Assembly: GCA_036384215.1 (NCBI GenBank)
Contig: DASVMX010000132.1
Span: 1-6,110, forward strand
Direction of reading: 5' to 3'
Length of the DNA: 6,110 nt
From: Paraktedonobacter sp036384215
Lineage (GTDB): Bacteria > Chloroflexota > Ktedonobacteria > Ktedonobacterales > Ktedonobacteraceae
Below the pieces are notes generated by a model that saw only the letters and a program-made list of their open reading frames with translations, did no database searches and was not told the DNA's origin. The first letter of the stretch is position 1, and each line of letters opens with the position of its first letter. The position numbers and the translations under genes were made by a program. Positions 1 through 6,070 of this stretch are shown piece after piece.

Positions 1-2
1 TC

Positions 3-125
3 CCCGGAGACGTGCTCTTCTTCAAAGAAAAACCCGTCATCAAAGATGTTATGGCCGCCGTCGAAGCCCTCGCCGAAAAGCTCTATGGCCCGCTGCCACC
101 AGTAGAGAAAAAACGCGGAAAATAG
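3..125 (+). CDS. C-terminal end of an unidentified protein (5' truncated by window edge)
   Basis: An open frame enters from the left edge and ends at TAG 123-125, giving 40 residues. They begin PGDVLFFKEKPVIKDVM and finish with a basic tail, KKRGK. The codons (gcc, gtc, ctc, gaa, aag) match the good coding regions elsewhere in the window, which supports a real gene end. The middle (DVMAAVEALAEKLYG) looks like a surface amphipathic helix. No catalytic motif is present and I do not recognise the family. The next plus-strand reading frame starts 10 bases after the stop, so the two may once have been co-transcribed. Confidence 0.5.
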   Translation, partial: PGDVLFFKEKPVIKDVMAAVEALAEKLYGPLPPVEKKRGK

Positions 126-135
126 CCCTGGTTTT

Positions 136-420
136 ATGACGCTCAACCCTCAACATGGCATCTTCCCCCTTTCTCTTTTCGACGTGACCGCGCAAGACCT
201 GCGCCAGTTGTGATCCGTACGGGCCGTGGCTTTTCCCGAATTGGAGCAGGCATGCGCGGATCTGGAACGACTGGCGGCTGAGCCGCGGACGAGGCTCGTG
301 CTTGAGCAGACAGAGCATCTGCTGGCGGGCACCGAGAGCATTCCGCAGACCAGCTATAGCACCTATCGTCTCTTTCGCAAGAGTGGGGAGCGCAGCCGCT
401 ACGAGGCAGGATATTTCCTC
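136..420 (+). pseudogene. Broken N-terminal fragment of a heparinase II/III-like protein
   Basis: Reading from ATG 136, the frame gives MTLNPQHGIFPLSLFDVTAQ and continues to Gln-Leu. It hits TGA at 211-213 and then carries on in the same frame as SVRAVAFPELEQACADLERLA through TYRLFRKSGERSRYEAGYFL (ends about 420). A TGG-to-TGA change at 211 would restore one continuous N-terminus. The Y.LF..sG.R..YE pattern after a helical segment recalls the N-terminal alpha/alpha-toroid of heparinase/alginate-lyase-like polysaccharide lyases. That assignment comes from memory of the pattern and is uncertain. After about 420 the frame stays open to TAG 598 but becomes atypical (RKSNNGKWTWPKD...) and then runs antisense to the Rpn-like gene. 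The toroid, catalytic and C-terminal beta domains of the usual 550-700-residue proteins are absent. A GTG at 226 could start a 124-residue product, but I see no good ribosome binding site for it. Confidence 0.45.
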
Positions 421-522
421 GAAAATATTCAGACACGTGAAACCCGCTGGCGAAAAAGCAACAACGGGAAATGGACATGGCCCAAAGACATCCGCGCCAT
501 ACCCATTCCCCTGTTTAAGTCC

Positions 523-546
523 AGGCAGAGCTGTCTAAGGCAGAGC
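523..546. repeat. 9-bp direct repeat aggcagagc
   Basis: The sequence aggcagagc occurs at 523-531 and again at 538-546, separated by 6 bases. The pair brackets the stop codon of the Rpn-like fragment (TAG, 535-537 on the minus strand). It may be chance, or a trace of local duplication or slippage near the junction between the two broken genes. Confidence 0.3.
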
Positions 547-870
547 CAGCAAGGATTGTTGAACCTCTTCCTCAGTGCGGGCCGTCCCCACCAGCAATAG
601 TAGTTCCTGCAATTTGCTCTGATCAGTTAAGGAAGCCAGTTGCTCCTTCACCACAGACAGCAACCGCGGAAAACGCGCCCGCGTCAAAACCTCAATGTTC
701 TGGCGCGCCTCTTCCACACGACCCTCCTTACGACCCTCCTTACGACCCTCTTTAAGGCCTTTCTCGCGACCAGTGGCGAGTCCTTGCGCGAGTTGGGCAT
801 TTAATTCTTCTTGATTGATTTCAGCCTTCATGCGCTGATAAATGGGGGTCTTCTTTAAAAAAGCTTCCAT
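535..870 (-). CDS. Stand-alone C-terminal region of an Rpn/YhgA-like (PD-(D/E)XK transposase/nuclease) family protein, probable gene remnant
   Basis: A 111-residue product from ATG 870. The start is chosen because GGGAAGGA lies just upstream, with AAGGA at 878-882 and a 7-base spacer; a TTG at 894 in the same frame has no such site. Residues 1-25 (MEAFLKKTPIYQRM...) are helical. About residues 31-52 are a charged run with GREKG, LKEG and repeated RKEG units. About 53-111 are a helical tail (RQNIEVLTRARFP..., then LTDQSKLQELLLLVGTARTEEEV) of the kind that ends Rpn/YhgA-like proteins in bacteria with many copies. Full-length members usually have about 250-330 residues and carry the PD-(D/E)XK nuclease core at the N-terminus. 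That core is missing here. In frame upstream, only about 37 further codons (to the TGA at 982-984) stay open and show no nuclease motif. Either it is debris, or it is a free product comparable to the short in-frame Rpn C-terminal proteins described as inhibitors of their parent nuclease. Confidence 0.55.
   Translation of the reverse strand: MEAFLKKTPIYQRMKAEINQEELNAQLAQGLATGREKGLKEGRKEGRKEGRVEEARQNIEVLTRARFPRLLSVVKEQLASLTDQSKLQELLLLVGTARTEEEVQQSLLALP
719..754 (-). repeat. 12-bp tandem repeat, three copies, encoding KEGR units
   Basis: On the plus strand cgaccctcctta occurs at 719-730 and 731-742, and a third copy with one change (cgaccctcttta) at 743-754. On the coding strand each unit reads as four residues, giving a KEG-R/L charged linker inside the Rpn-like fragment. 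Because the unit is 12 bases, copy-number change would lengthen or shorten the linker without shifting the frame. Confidence 0.85.
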
Positions 871-877
871 CTCTTTT

Positions 878-882
878 TCCTT
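878..882 (-). promoter_or_regulatory. Ribosome binding site that decides the start of the Rpn-like C-terminal product
   Basis: On the minus strand the sequence reads AAAAGGGAAGGAAAAAGAG followed directly by ATG 870. The AAGGA core lies 7 bases from the ATG. This is among the strongest Shine-Dalgarno matches in the window, and it favours initiation at ATG 870 over TTG 894. Confidence 0.6.
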
Positions 883-902
883 CCCTTTTAGCAATTGCCT
901 AT

Positions 903-923
903 CGGTCTTCGACTTGAAGACCG
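903..923. repeat. Perfect 8-bp inverted repeat with 5-base loop
   Basis: cggtcttc (903-910) and gaagaccg (916-923) are exact reverse complements around gactt. The hairpin lies 33 bases upstream of ATG 870 of the Rpn-like fragment, within its 5' in-frame extension. No T-run follows on either strand, so it does not look like an ordinary terminator. It could be an mRNA structure ahead of the gene, a protein-binding dyad, or a rearrangement scar. Confidence 0.55.
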
Positions 924-1033
924 CGTTTGCAAAAATGATGGCAACCTTACGGCGACGCGTTTCCCCGCAATAGCCCCGTTCTCAAATCCCCCATACTATG
1001 CAACTTCCTAAAACAGAACTTTTGTACGATGCT

Positions 1034-1078
1034 AGAAGCATACCATACTCCCATAAAGTATGCAAGTACTATGCTTCT
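1034..1078. repeat. Nested inverted repeats
   Basis: The outer arms agaagcata (1034-1042) and tatgcttct (1070-1078) are perfect reverse complements of 9 bp. Inside them, catact (1044-1049) pairs with agtatg (1057-1062) around a 7-base loop. Together they could fold as a 45-nt stem-loop with a one-base bulge on one side and seven bases on the other. The element lies in the AT-rich stretch and overlaps a weak minus-strand promoter candidate. Confidence 0.5.
1037..1065 (-). promoter_or_regulatory. Weak candidate promoter upstream of the Rpn-like fragment
   Basis: On the minus strand TTGCAT (1060-1065) is followed after exactly 17 bases by TATGCT (1037-1042), and the -10 hexamer is preceded by TG plus one base (extended -10 pattern). 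Only 3 and 4 of 6 positions match consensus, in AT-rich DNA where such matches arise easily. If used, the leader before ATG 870 would be about 160 bases and would include the 903-923 hairpin. Confidence 0.22.
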
Positions 1079-1252
1079 GCTTTTATCGCTTGCTTGCTAT
1101 AAATACATAAATACAAATCTACTGCTGTTATCAAAAAATATGCGCAGCCCTTCTGTTCGCGGCATATCCCACCAGAGTGCTATAAGAGCTTTGTGCCAAC
1201 GGCGCTCACCTCTTAGCTATGCGAAATGCCGCAGGTGCTAGGCTGTGAATAT

Positions 1253-1291
1253 GCAAAAGTGGCAGGAGAATGATCCTCCCGCCACTTTTGC
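1253..1291 (-). terminator. Strong hairpin terminator after the transporter gene
   Basis: Arms gcaaaagtggc (1253-1263) and gccacttttgc (1281-1291) are perfect 11-bp reverse complements. After one mismatch the stem continues with ggag (1265-1268) pairing with ctcc (1276-1279), leaving a 7-base loop. It begins 12 bases after the stop codon of the transporter. The stem carries AAAA at one foot and TTTT at the other, so both strands show a short T stretch at the 3' side. It is therefore plausibly bidirectional, although the U-tract is only four bases and lies inside the stem. Confidence 0.75.
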
Positions 1292-1303
1292 GCTGGTTCT
1301 TCT

Positions 1304-2587
1304 CTATGCTTCCGCCTCGACTTTCCCGGCGGCTTGCACGCGCAGGGCGGGCAGAGCCAGGAAGACGGTGGCGATGGTGAGGGCGATAAAGAGGACGCCG
1401 GACCAGTAGGGAATGCCGTGGCCGAGCCGGGCGTAGAGCACGCCTCCGACCAGGGGGCCGATGATCATGGCCAGGGATTGCATGGACTGGCTGGCTCCTC
1501 CAACCATGCCCTGCTGGCTGGGTCCAACGGCGCGGGAAGTCAGGCCGCGCAGGGCGTTTTCAGCGAGGCCGCCGGCTCCGGCAAAGAGCATGATCGCGGT
1601 GACGGTAATGATCGGTGATGCGATGACGCTGATCAGGCCAAGCAGGACATAGCTGAGCGCGACAAGCACCAGCGCGCCAATGCCCAGCTTGATATCACTA
1701 AAGATCTTCAAGAGCAGACCGAGCAGCACTCCTTGCACCAGAATATCAACGACACCCACGACGGTGGCAATCAGACCAGCGGCAGTGGCGTTCCAGCCCA
1801 GGCTGTCGCGCAACAGGATGGTCAGGTTCGACTGCAGAATCGCGAACGGGAAGGAGTAGAAAAAGCCTCCCAGCACCAGCCAGCGCAGATTAGCCATGGA
1901 AAAAACTACTCCAAGCTGCTTGAGCGGATTGAGATCGCTCAACTTTACTGAACTGATACGATGCTCTTTGTTCAGGCTTTCCGGCAGGAAGAAAAAGCCC
2001 CACAACAGCGTCAGCAGAATGACCCCGGTCGCGACCAGGAACGGCGCGGTATAGTTGATCGCGGCCAGCAGACCGCCGATGGCGGGTCCAAGGATAAAGC
2101 CGATCCCAGAGAGCGCACCCGCCACGCCAAAGTACTTACCTCGCTCCTCTGGTTCAGTGATATCCGCGAGGTACGAGAAGAGTACGCCAAAGTTGCCGCC
2201 AGTCAGACCGTCAACAATCCGGCCCAGAAAGAGCATCCAGAGCGCGCCGCCCAGACCAAAGATCAGATAACCGCCAGCAGAGCCCAGCAGGCAGATGAAG
2301 AGGATCGGGCGCCGGCCAAAACGATCGCTCAACAATCCCAAACCCGGAGCCGCGATCATCTGACAGGCGCCATAGATCGAGACCAGCCAGGCCACCGTCA
2401 CCGCCAGGTCGTTCGCGTTACTGAGATGCTGGAGCGTCATAAACGGCACCACCGGTCCAATAATCGTCATCCCCATCGTATTCAAAAGCGCTACAATAAA
2501 CAAAAAAACAATCGCTCTGCGCTTCGGCACTGGTTTCTTGCCAGTCTCACTGCCGGGCTCAGTTATAAGGACTTCAGATGCACCCAT
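1304..2587 (-). CDS. Major facilitator superfamily transporter, DHA1/TetA-like drug-efflux type
   Basis: A 427-residue inner-membrane protein of normal MFS length, with about twelve hydrophobic segments. The first begins near residue 25 (RRAIVFLFIVALLNTMG); the middle cytoplasmic loop is about 202-228 and rich in charged/polar residues; the last segment is near 394-413. The loop after TM2 carries signature motif A (GLLSDRFGRRP, residues 84-94), with the conserved Asp88 and Arg92-Arg93. TM4 has the motif-B arginine (LGRIVDG, Arg123), and TM5 has the antiporter motif C (GIGFILGPAIGG, 161-172). A related GPLVGG follows at 377-382. This set points to a proton-coupled exporter of small molecules; the substrate cannot be told. 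ATG 2587 is supported by AGGAGAG at 2597-2603 with 9 bases of spacing. It lies 110 bases downstream of the LuxR-family gene on the same strand, with no terminator evident between them, and is closed by the hairpin at 1253-1291. Confidence 0.9.
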   Translation of the reverse strand: MGASEVLITEPGSETGKKPVPKRRAIVFLFIVALLNTMGMTIIGPVVPFMTLQHLSNANDLAVTVAWLVSIYGACQMIAAPGLGLLSDRFGRRPILFICLLGSAGGYLIFGLGGALWMLFLGRIVDGLTGGNFGVLFSYLADITEPEERGKYFGVAGALSGIGFILGPAIGGLLAAINYTAPFLVATGVILLTLLWGFFFLPESLNKEHRISSVKLSDLNPLKQLGVVFSMANLRWLVLGGFFYSFPFAILQSNLTILLRDSLGWNATAAGLIATVVGVVDILVQGVLLGLLLKIFSDIKLGIGALVLVALSYVLLGLISVIASPIITVTAIMLFAGAGGLAENALRGLTSRAVGPSQQGMVGGASQSMQSLAMIIGPLVGGVLYARLGHGIPYWSGVLFIALTIATVFLALPALRVQAAGKVEAEA

Positions 2588-2697
2588 GTGCGATTTCTCT
2601 CCTATCGAGATTTGTGTTCATCATTCAATAACTGTCCCTAAATTTAACCGTCAGCAGGATGAACCGGCATCGTCTATGTGGATGAGAAAGAGGATGA
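2588..2697 (-). other. Short gap between regulator and transporter genes
   Basis: These 110 bases hold the transporter's ribosome binding site (AGGAGAG, 2597-2603) and an AT-rich 8-bp palindrome, taaattta (2639-2646). I see no hairpin with a T-run after the regulator's stop, so read-through is possible. I also find no convincing -35/-10 pair, though a weak promoter cannot be excluded. If the regulator acts on the transporter from a separate promoter, its binding site should be here. Confidence 0.5.
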
Positions 2698-5600
2698 TTA
2701 GAGATGGAGTTCTCGGGCCAGGGCGCTGGCCTGGACACGGTTGTTGACATCCAGTTTGCGATAGATGCTCTGCACCTGGGTGCGCACGGTATTGATGGAG
2801 ACAACGAGTTCGCGGGCAATCTCGGAGTTGGAGTTGCCAGCCACCAGCAGGCGCAGGACTTTTTGCTCCTGGGAGCTGAGCGGTTCGAGCAGGAGCGACT
2901 GGCCGGTGTTTTTTTCCACAGGCGAGGCAATAGCGCTCCCGCCAAAAGCCCCCAGGACGGCGCGAGTGTAGGTTTGCAGGGCAGGGTCGCGCAGATGGGG
3001 CAGGAGGTCGCGCAGCAGTTCAGCCATCTCCGGGCCTTCATCAAGGAAGAGGCGCAGGTAGCCTTCGCTGCGCGTCGCAGCCAGTAGCTGCCCCAGTTGC
3101 TCGCGCGCCCGCGCCCGCTGTCCCTGGCGAGCATGAGCCAGCACGAGTACAATCTGCACATGGTAGAAGAACGTGAGATGGCCTGTCTGAGGCGCGGTTG
3201 TTGCTAAAGCATCCAGCAATTCCTGCGCACGCACAAACTCCCCCTGAGCCAGCAAATAACGTGCGCTGAGAAGTTGTTCGCGCTGGCGTTGATAGGGCGG
3301 CAGAATCTCTTCGCGCTGCTCAAGAGAGGCGTACCAGCGCTGGACCGCCGCGAGATCGCCCTGCGCGAGTTGAATACGCGCCAGCATGGCCTGAATTTCG
3401 CGATAATACTGATAGCTCTGGGGCGAAGCTGGAGCCTGATTGCGCGCCAGCCAGGCGGTCAGGCGCTGCTGGGCCTCCGCGCTCTGGCCGCGCGCCTGCT
3501 CAACCTGAGCCAGGCGTAGCGTAGCCGCGTACAGAAACTCCTCCTCGCGTATCTGCTCACCCAGTTCCCGCGCCTCCAACGCGGCTCGTTCGGATTCCTC
3601 AAGCTCGTTCCACTCGTAGAGAAGCTGGGCCAGGGCCAGTTGCGTGCGCGCAATATCGTCGTGGTCCTCCTGCGCCCTCGCCTCGGACTGCATCTGGCGA
3701 AATTGTTCAGCCGCGCGGCGCAGATCTCCTTGCTCAAGATAGACCCAGCTCAACATTCCCCTGGTAGCCCGTCCATAGGTCGCGTTGCCCAGAAGTTCAT
3801 TGAAGTTCTGTGCCTCCTGAAGCGCCTCACGCGCGCGCTCTAACGTCCCGGAGAGCACTTCGCCGACCCCCACCACCGTTAGCGCAATCGTACGCCAGGT
3901 CAGATCTTCCGCGCGCAGCCACGCCAGCGCCTGCCTGGCCCAGGTCAACGCCTGTAACGTCCGCCCCTCCTGGCGCGCAAGCAGCGCCCTGAAGGAAAAA
4001 ACCTGGGCCAGCTTCGCGGTCGCGTTAGCATCCCGCCATTGATCTTCCGCCAGCCGCAACAACTGGTAGATGCGCTCGCGCTCCGCCTTTGGACGTGTGC
4101 CCTCGACCAGGGTAAAAAGCAGAATCATCGCGTAGTTCAGGCAAAAATCAGGATTTCGCTCAAGCTCTTCCGCTGGCAAACTCTCCAACCAGTGCTTCAG
4201 ACTATACAATTCCAGGAACACCGGCCGGCTGTCCAGCACCTTTTCCTCGATAAAGCGCGTGATCAGGCCAGCAACGCGTATGTAATCGCCTGTGCTGGCG
4301 GCGGCGCTGAGCGCGGTCTCAATCGCCTCGGCCAGCATATCATGCTCTTCGTACCAGGAACTGGCCTGGAGGGCAAGCTGGTTTAAACGCGCGTCGCCCA
4401 AAATCCGGCGCGCCTCGCGCTGCATAGTCTCGGCAAAAAGCAAGTGATAACGCATCCATTCCCCAACGTGGTCCAGCGGCGCCAGGAAAAAGTCCCCGCT
4501 GCGCAGACTCTCGATCAGTTGCGCGCTATCCTCGCGCCCCAACAGCGCGTCGCAGAGCAGAGCTGTCACACGCGGCAGCACGCTGGTTTGCAAAAGAAAC
4601 TCCTGTTGCTCCTGGGGCAAGGTATGCAACACCTCGCTGAGGAAGTATTCGCGCAGACTCCAGTGGTTGCCCGCCAGGCCCACCAGCGTCTGTTCAACCT
4701 CCTGCTCATTCTCAGCCATCGCCAGCACCCTGGAAAAGAGCCGCAGACCAGCCGGCCAGCCCTCCAGGCGCTGATGCAACTGGCGCACAATCCTGGGTGG
4801 GAGCGCGACTGACAGCTCCTGGGCCAGAAACGCGCGCGTTTCTTCTTGAGAAAACATCAAGGAAGCAGGCGAGACATCCAGCAGTTCATTACGCGCGCGC
4901 AGGCGGGCCTGTGTGAATGGGGGATCGCCGCGCATCACGAGGATAACATGCAACCCCGCTGGCAGATGCTCCAGGAAAAAGCGCAACGACTCCGCCACGA
5001 GAGGCGAGTTGATCGTATGCAGGTCATCGAGGATCAGCACCCCTGGCTGCTCAAGCTGGCTCAAATCATTTAACAGAGCTACCAGTGTCATGTCCAGCGG
5101 CTTAAACTGAAATGGCGGCAGGCGATAGGCCAGCAGCAGTGCCAGCGCCTCTTTGCCCAGGTTCGGATCGAATTTCTGGCAGGCCGTAATCACATAGCGC
5201 CAGAAGCGCAGCGGGTCGTTATCCCCCTCGTCCAGTGTCACACACGCTATGCGCTGCGCCTCCGCTCGCTCGTTGAGAGCCGCGATCCATTGCGCCAGCA
5301 GCGTCGTCTTGCCATAACCAGCCGCCGCGGATACCAGGGTCACTTTGCGCTCCAATCCCTGATCCAGCAGCGCCAGCAGGTGCGCGCGTGGCAAAAGCCC
5401 CTTCTGCAAGCGCGGCAACTGTAGCTTCGGCATCAACAGCGGCTCAGAAGCCAGCGGATGTACCGTCGCCTCCCATAGACCAGACGCGGCCCCGCTTGCC
5501 GTTGGCACGCCCGCGGCCTTCTCAGCTGAAACAGCTTTTTCACGGGACAAAATCGCATCGGTAGCTCTGGCGGACGAAAACGCGGTGGCAGCCTCCCCAG

Positions 5601-5928
5601 AGGGGAATGCGAACTCGGCAGGCTCCCCAACCAGCAGAGTAGCCAGCTTTTCCAGTTGTTCCACGCTCATCTGTTCATCGCGCCCAACATACCGTTTGAC
5701 CATCTGTCCCTGCGAGCGCCGATAGGCATACCAGTAGCCCTCGCCTCCGCGGCTGCGCTTCTCTTTCAAGAGATTAATCTGCCCACAGCGCCCATGAAAC
5801 GCGAATGCGCGATGATCCTCCAGCCACGCTTGCTCGAAAGCAGCCGGCTCAACAAGCTCCATGCCAGTCACCACATACGCCGCTCGTTCGGGCGACCAGC
5901 TTACCGTATATTGCGCGCGCTTCGGCAT
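2698..5928 (-). CDS. Large ATP-binding LuxR-family (MalT/LAL-like, STAND) transcriptional regulator
   Basis: A 1076-residue cytoplasmic DNA-binding protein. Residues 1-110 form an extra module with GEGYWYAYRR (62-71) and KRYVGR (78-83). Residues 105-165 are a low-complexity Ala/Ser/Glu linker. The NTPase part starts near 166 (MPKLQLPRL...). It has Walker A AAAGYGKTT (201-209, Lys207), Walker B VLILDDLH (297-304, Asp301-Asp302), the STAND-type RGDPP (333-337) with RLRARNELL (342-350), and LEGWPAGLRL (388-397). Residues about 510-990 are helical TPR/solenoid repeats, usually the effector-sensing part. The C-terminus (1015-1076) is a LuxR-type helix-turn-helix: LSSQEQKVLRLL, GNSNSEIARELVVS, INTVRTQVQSIYRKL. 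MalT-like proteins (about 900 residues) bind an inducer and ATP, oligomerise and activate transcription. ATG 5928 is preferred because GGGAG lies 8 bases upstream. An in-frame TTG at 6006 falls inside the -35 box, so it would be untranscribed. The neighbouring efflux gene is a plausible target. Confidence 0.93.
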   Translation of the reverse strand: MPKRAQYTVSWSPERAAYVVTGMELVEPAAFEQAWLEDHRAFAFHGRCGQINLLKEKRSRGGEGYWYAYRRSQGQMVKRYVGRDEQMSVEQLEKLATLLVGEPAEFAFPSGEAATAFSSARATDAILSREKAVSAEKAAGVPTASGAASGLWEATVHPLASEPLLMPKLQLPRLQKGLLPRAHLLALLDQGLERKVTLVSAAAGYGKTTLLAQWIAALNERAEAQRIACVTLDEGDNDPLRFWRYVITACQKFDPNLGKEALALLLAYRLPPFQFKPLDMTLVALLNDLSQLEQPGVLILDDLHTINSPLVAESLRFFLEHLPAGLHVILVMRGDPPFTQARLRARNELLDVSPASLMFSQEETRAFLAQELSVALPPRIVRQLHQRLEGWPAGLRLFSRVLAMAENEQEVEQTLVGLAGNHWSLREYFLSEVLHTLPQEQQEFLLQTSVLPRVTALLCDALLGREDSAQLIESLRSGDFFLAPLDHVGEWMRYHLLFAETMQREARRILGDARLNQLALQASSWYEEHDMLAEAIETALSAAASTGDYIRVAGLITRFIEEKVLDSRPVFLELYSLKHWLESLPAEELERNPDFCLNYAMILLFTLVEGTRPKAERERIYQLLRLAEDQWRDANATAKLAQVFSFRALLARQEGRTLQALTWARQALAWLRAEDLTWRTIALTVVGVGEVLSGTLERAREALQEAQNFNELLGNATYGRATRGMLSWVYLEQGDLRRAAEQFRQMQSEARAQEDHDDIARTQLALAQLLYEWNELEESERAALEARELGEQIREEEFLYAATLRLAQVEQARGQSAEAQQRLTAWLARNQAPASPQSYQYYREIQAMLARIQLAQGDLAAVQRWYASLEQREEILPPYQRQREQLLSARYLLAQGEFVRAQELLDALATTAPQTGHLTFFYHVQIVLVLAHARQGQRARAREQLGQLLAATRSEGYLRLFLDEGPEMAELLRDLLPHLRDPALQTYTRAVLGAFGGSAIASPVEKNTGQSLLLEPLSSQEQKVLRLLVAGNSNSEIARELVVSINTVRTQVQSIYRKLDVNNRVQASALARELHL

Positions 5929-5936
5929 GATGCATG

Positions 5937-5941
5937 CTCCC
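5937..5941 (-). promoter_or_regulatory. Ribosome binding site of the LuxR-family gene
   Basis: AAGGGAG on the minus strand (core GGGAG, 5937-5941) lies 8 bases before ATG 5928. A second ATG a few bases nearer (out of frame, first base 5935) is only one base from the core, too close to be used, and would give an implausible 66-residue product. This site fixes the regulator's start. Confidence 0.75.
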
Positions 5942-5977
5942 TTGCTCTTTTTGCTCCCCAACAATATTCCAGGGATG

Positions 5978-6006
5978 ATTATAAAACGCGTTGTGGTAAA
6001 AGACAA
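5978..6006 (-). promoter_or_regulatory. Sigma-70-type promoter of the LuxR-family gene
   Basis: On the minus strand TTGTCT (6001-6006) is followed by exactly 17 bases and a perfect TATAAT (5978-5983). The -35 box matches consensus at 4 of 6 positions. Transcription would start near 5970, giving a leader of about 42 bases with the ribosome binding site at its end. It is the best promoter match in the window. Confidence 0.75.
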
Positions 6007-6051
6007 GTGCCCCCCAACAACATTTTTCTTTGGGCCAGATATCAGTCATCC

Positions 6052-6070
6052 CAAACTTTGCAAAAGTTTG
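6052..6070. promoter_or_regulatory. Palindromic operator candidate upstream of the LuxR-family promoter
   Basis: caaacttt (6052-6059) and aaagtttg (6063-6070) are perfect 8-bp reverse complements around gca. The dyad's near edge is about 45 bases upstream of the -35 box, a common place for an activator or autoregulatory site. It has no T-run and is short-looped, so it fits a protein-binding dyad better than a terminator. The binding protein is unknown; LuxR-type regulators do bind dyads, but no match to a known box is claimed. Confidence 0.45.

Larger units (their letters stand above)
985..1252. other. Non-coding region, AT-rich in its left half
   Basis: About 270 bases separate the last in-frame stop upstream of the Rpn-like fragment (TGA, 982-984, minus strand) from the terminator of the transporter gene. 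Base composition shifts visibly toward A and T, especially at about 1000-1140, compared with the GC-rich genes on the right. The longest frame (70 codons from 1029, plus strand) is Leu/Ser-rich with no ribosome binding site and is not convincing. The stretch contains nested inverted repeats around 1034-1078 and a 7-bp pair at 1159-1165/1226-1232. Otherwise I see no gene in it. Confidence 0.6.

Noticed and set aside
523..546. 9-bp direct repeat read as a transposon target-site duplication
   Set aside because: The copies are only 6 bases apart with no element between them and no terminal inverted repeats nearby.
1159..1232. tRNA-like span: gcggcat and atgccgc 60 bases apart would make a 7-bp acceptor stem in a 74-nt element
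   Set aside because: No T-arm (GTTCRA) before the 3' arm on either strand, no convincing D-arm or anticodon stem, and no CCA. A chance inverted repeat is more likely.
1029..1241. 70-codon plus-strand frame in the AT-rich stretch
   Set aside because: No ribosome binding site, low-complexity Leu/Ser translation, and it runs across inverted repeats. Not supported as a gene.
1961..2641. Plus-strand open frame of 226 codons
   Set aside because: It lies antisense to the MFS gene, and its translation is the Arg/Gln/Asp-rich composition typical of a shadow of a hydrophobic GC-rich gene. No ribosome binding site or recognisable domain.
2625..3161. Minus-strand frame of 178 codons overlapping the end of the regulator gene
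   Set aside because: It is an alternative frame of the regulator's helix-turn-helix region, rich in Cys/Trp/Arg/Pro, with no family resemblance.
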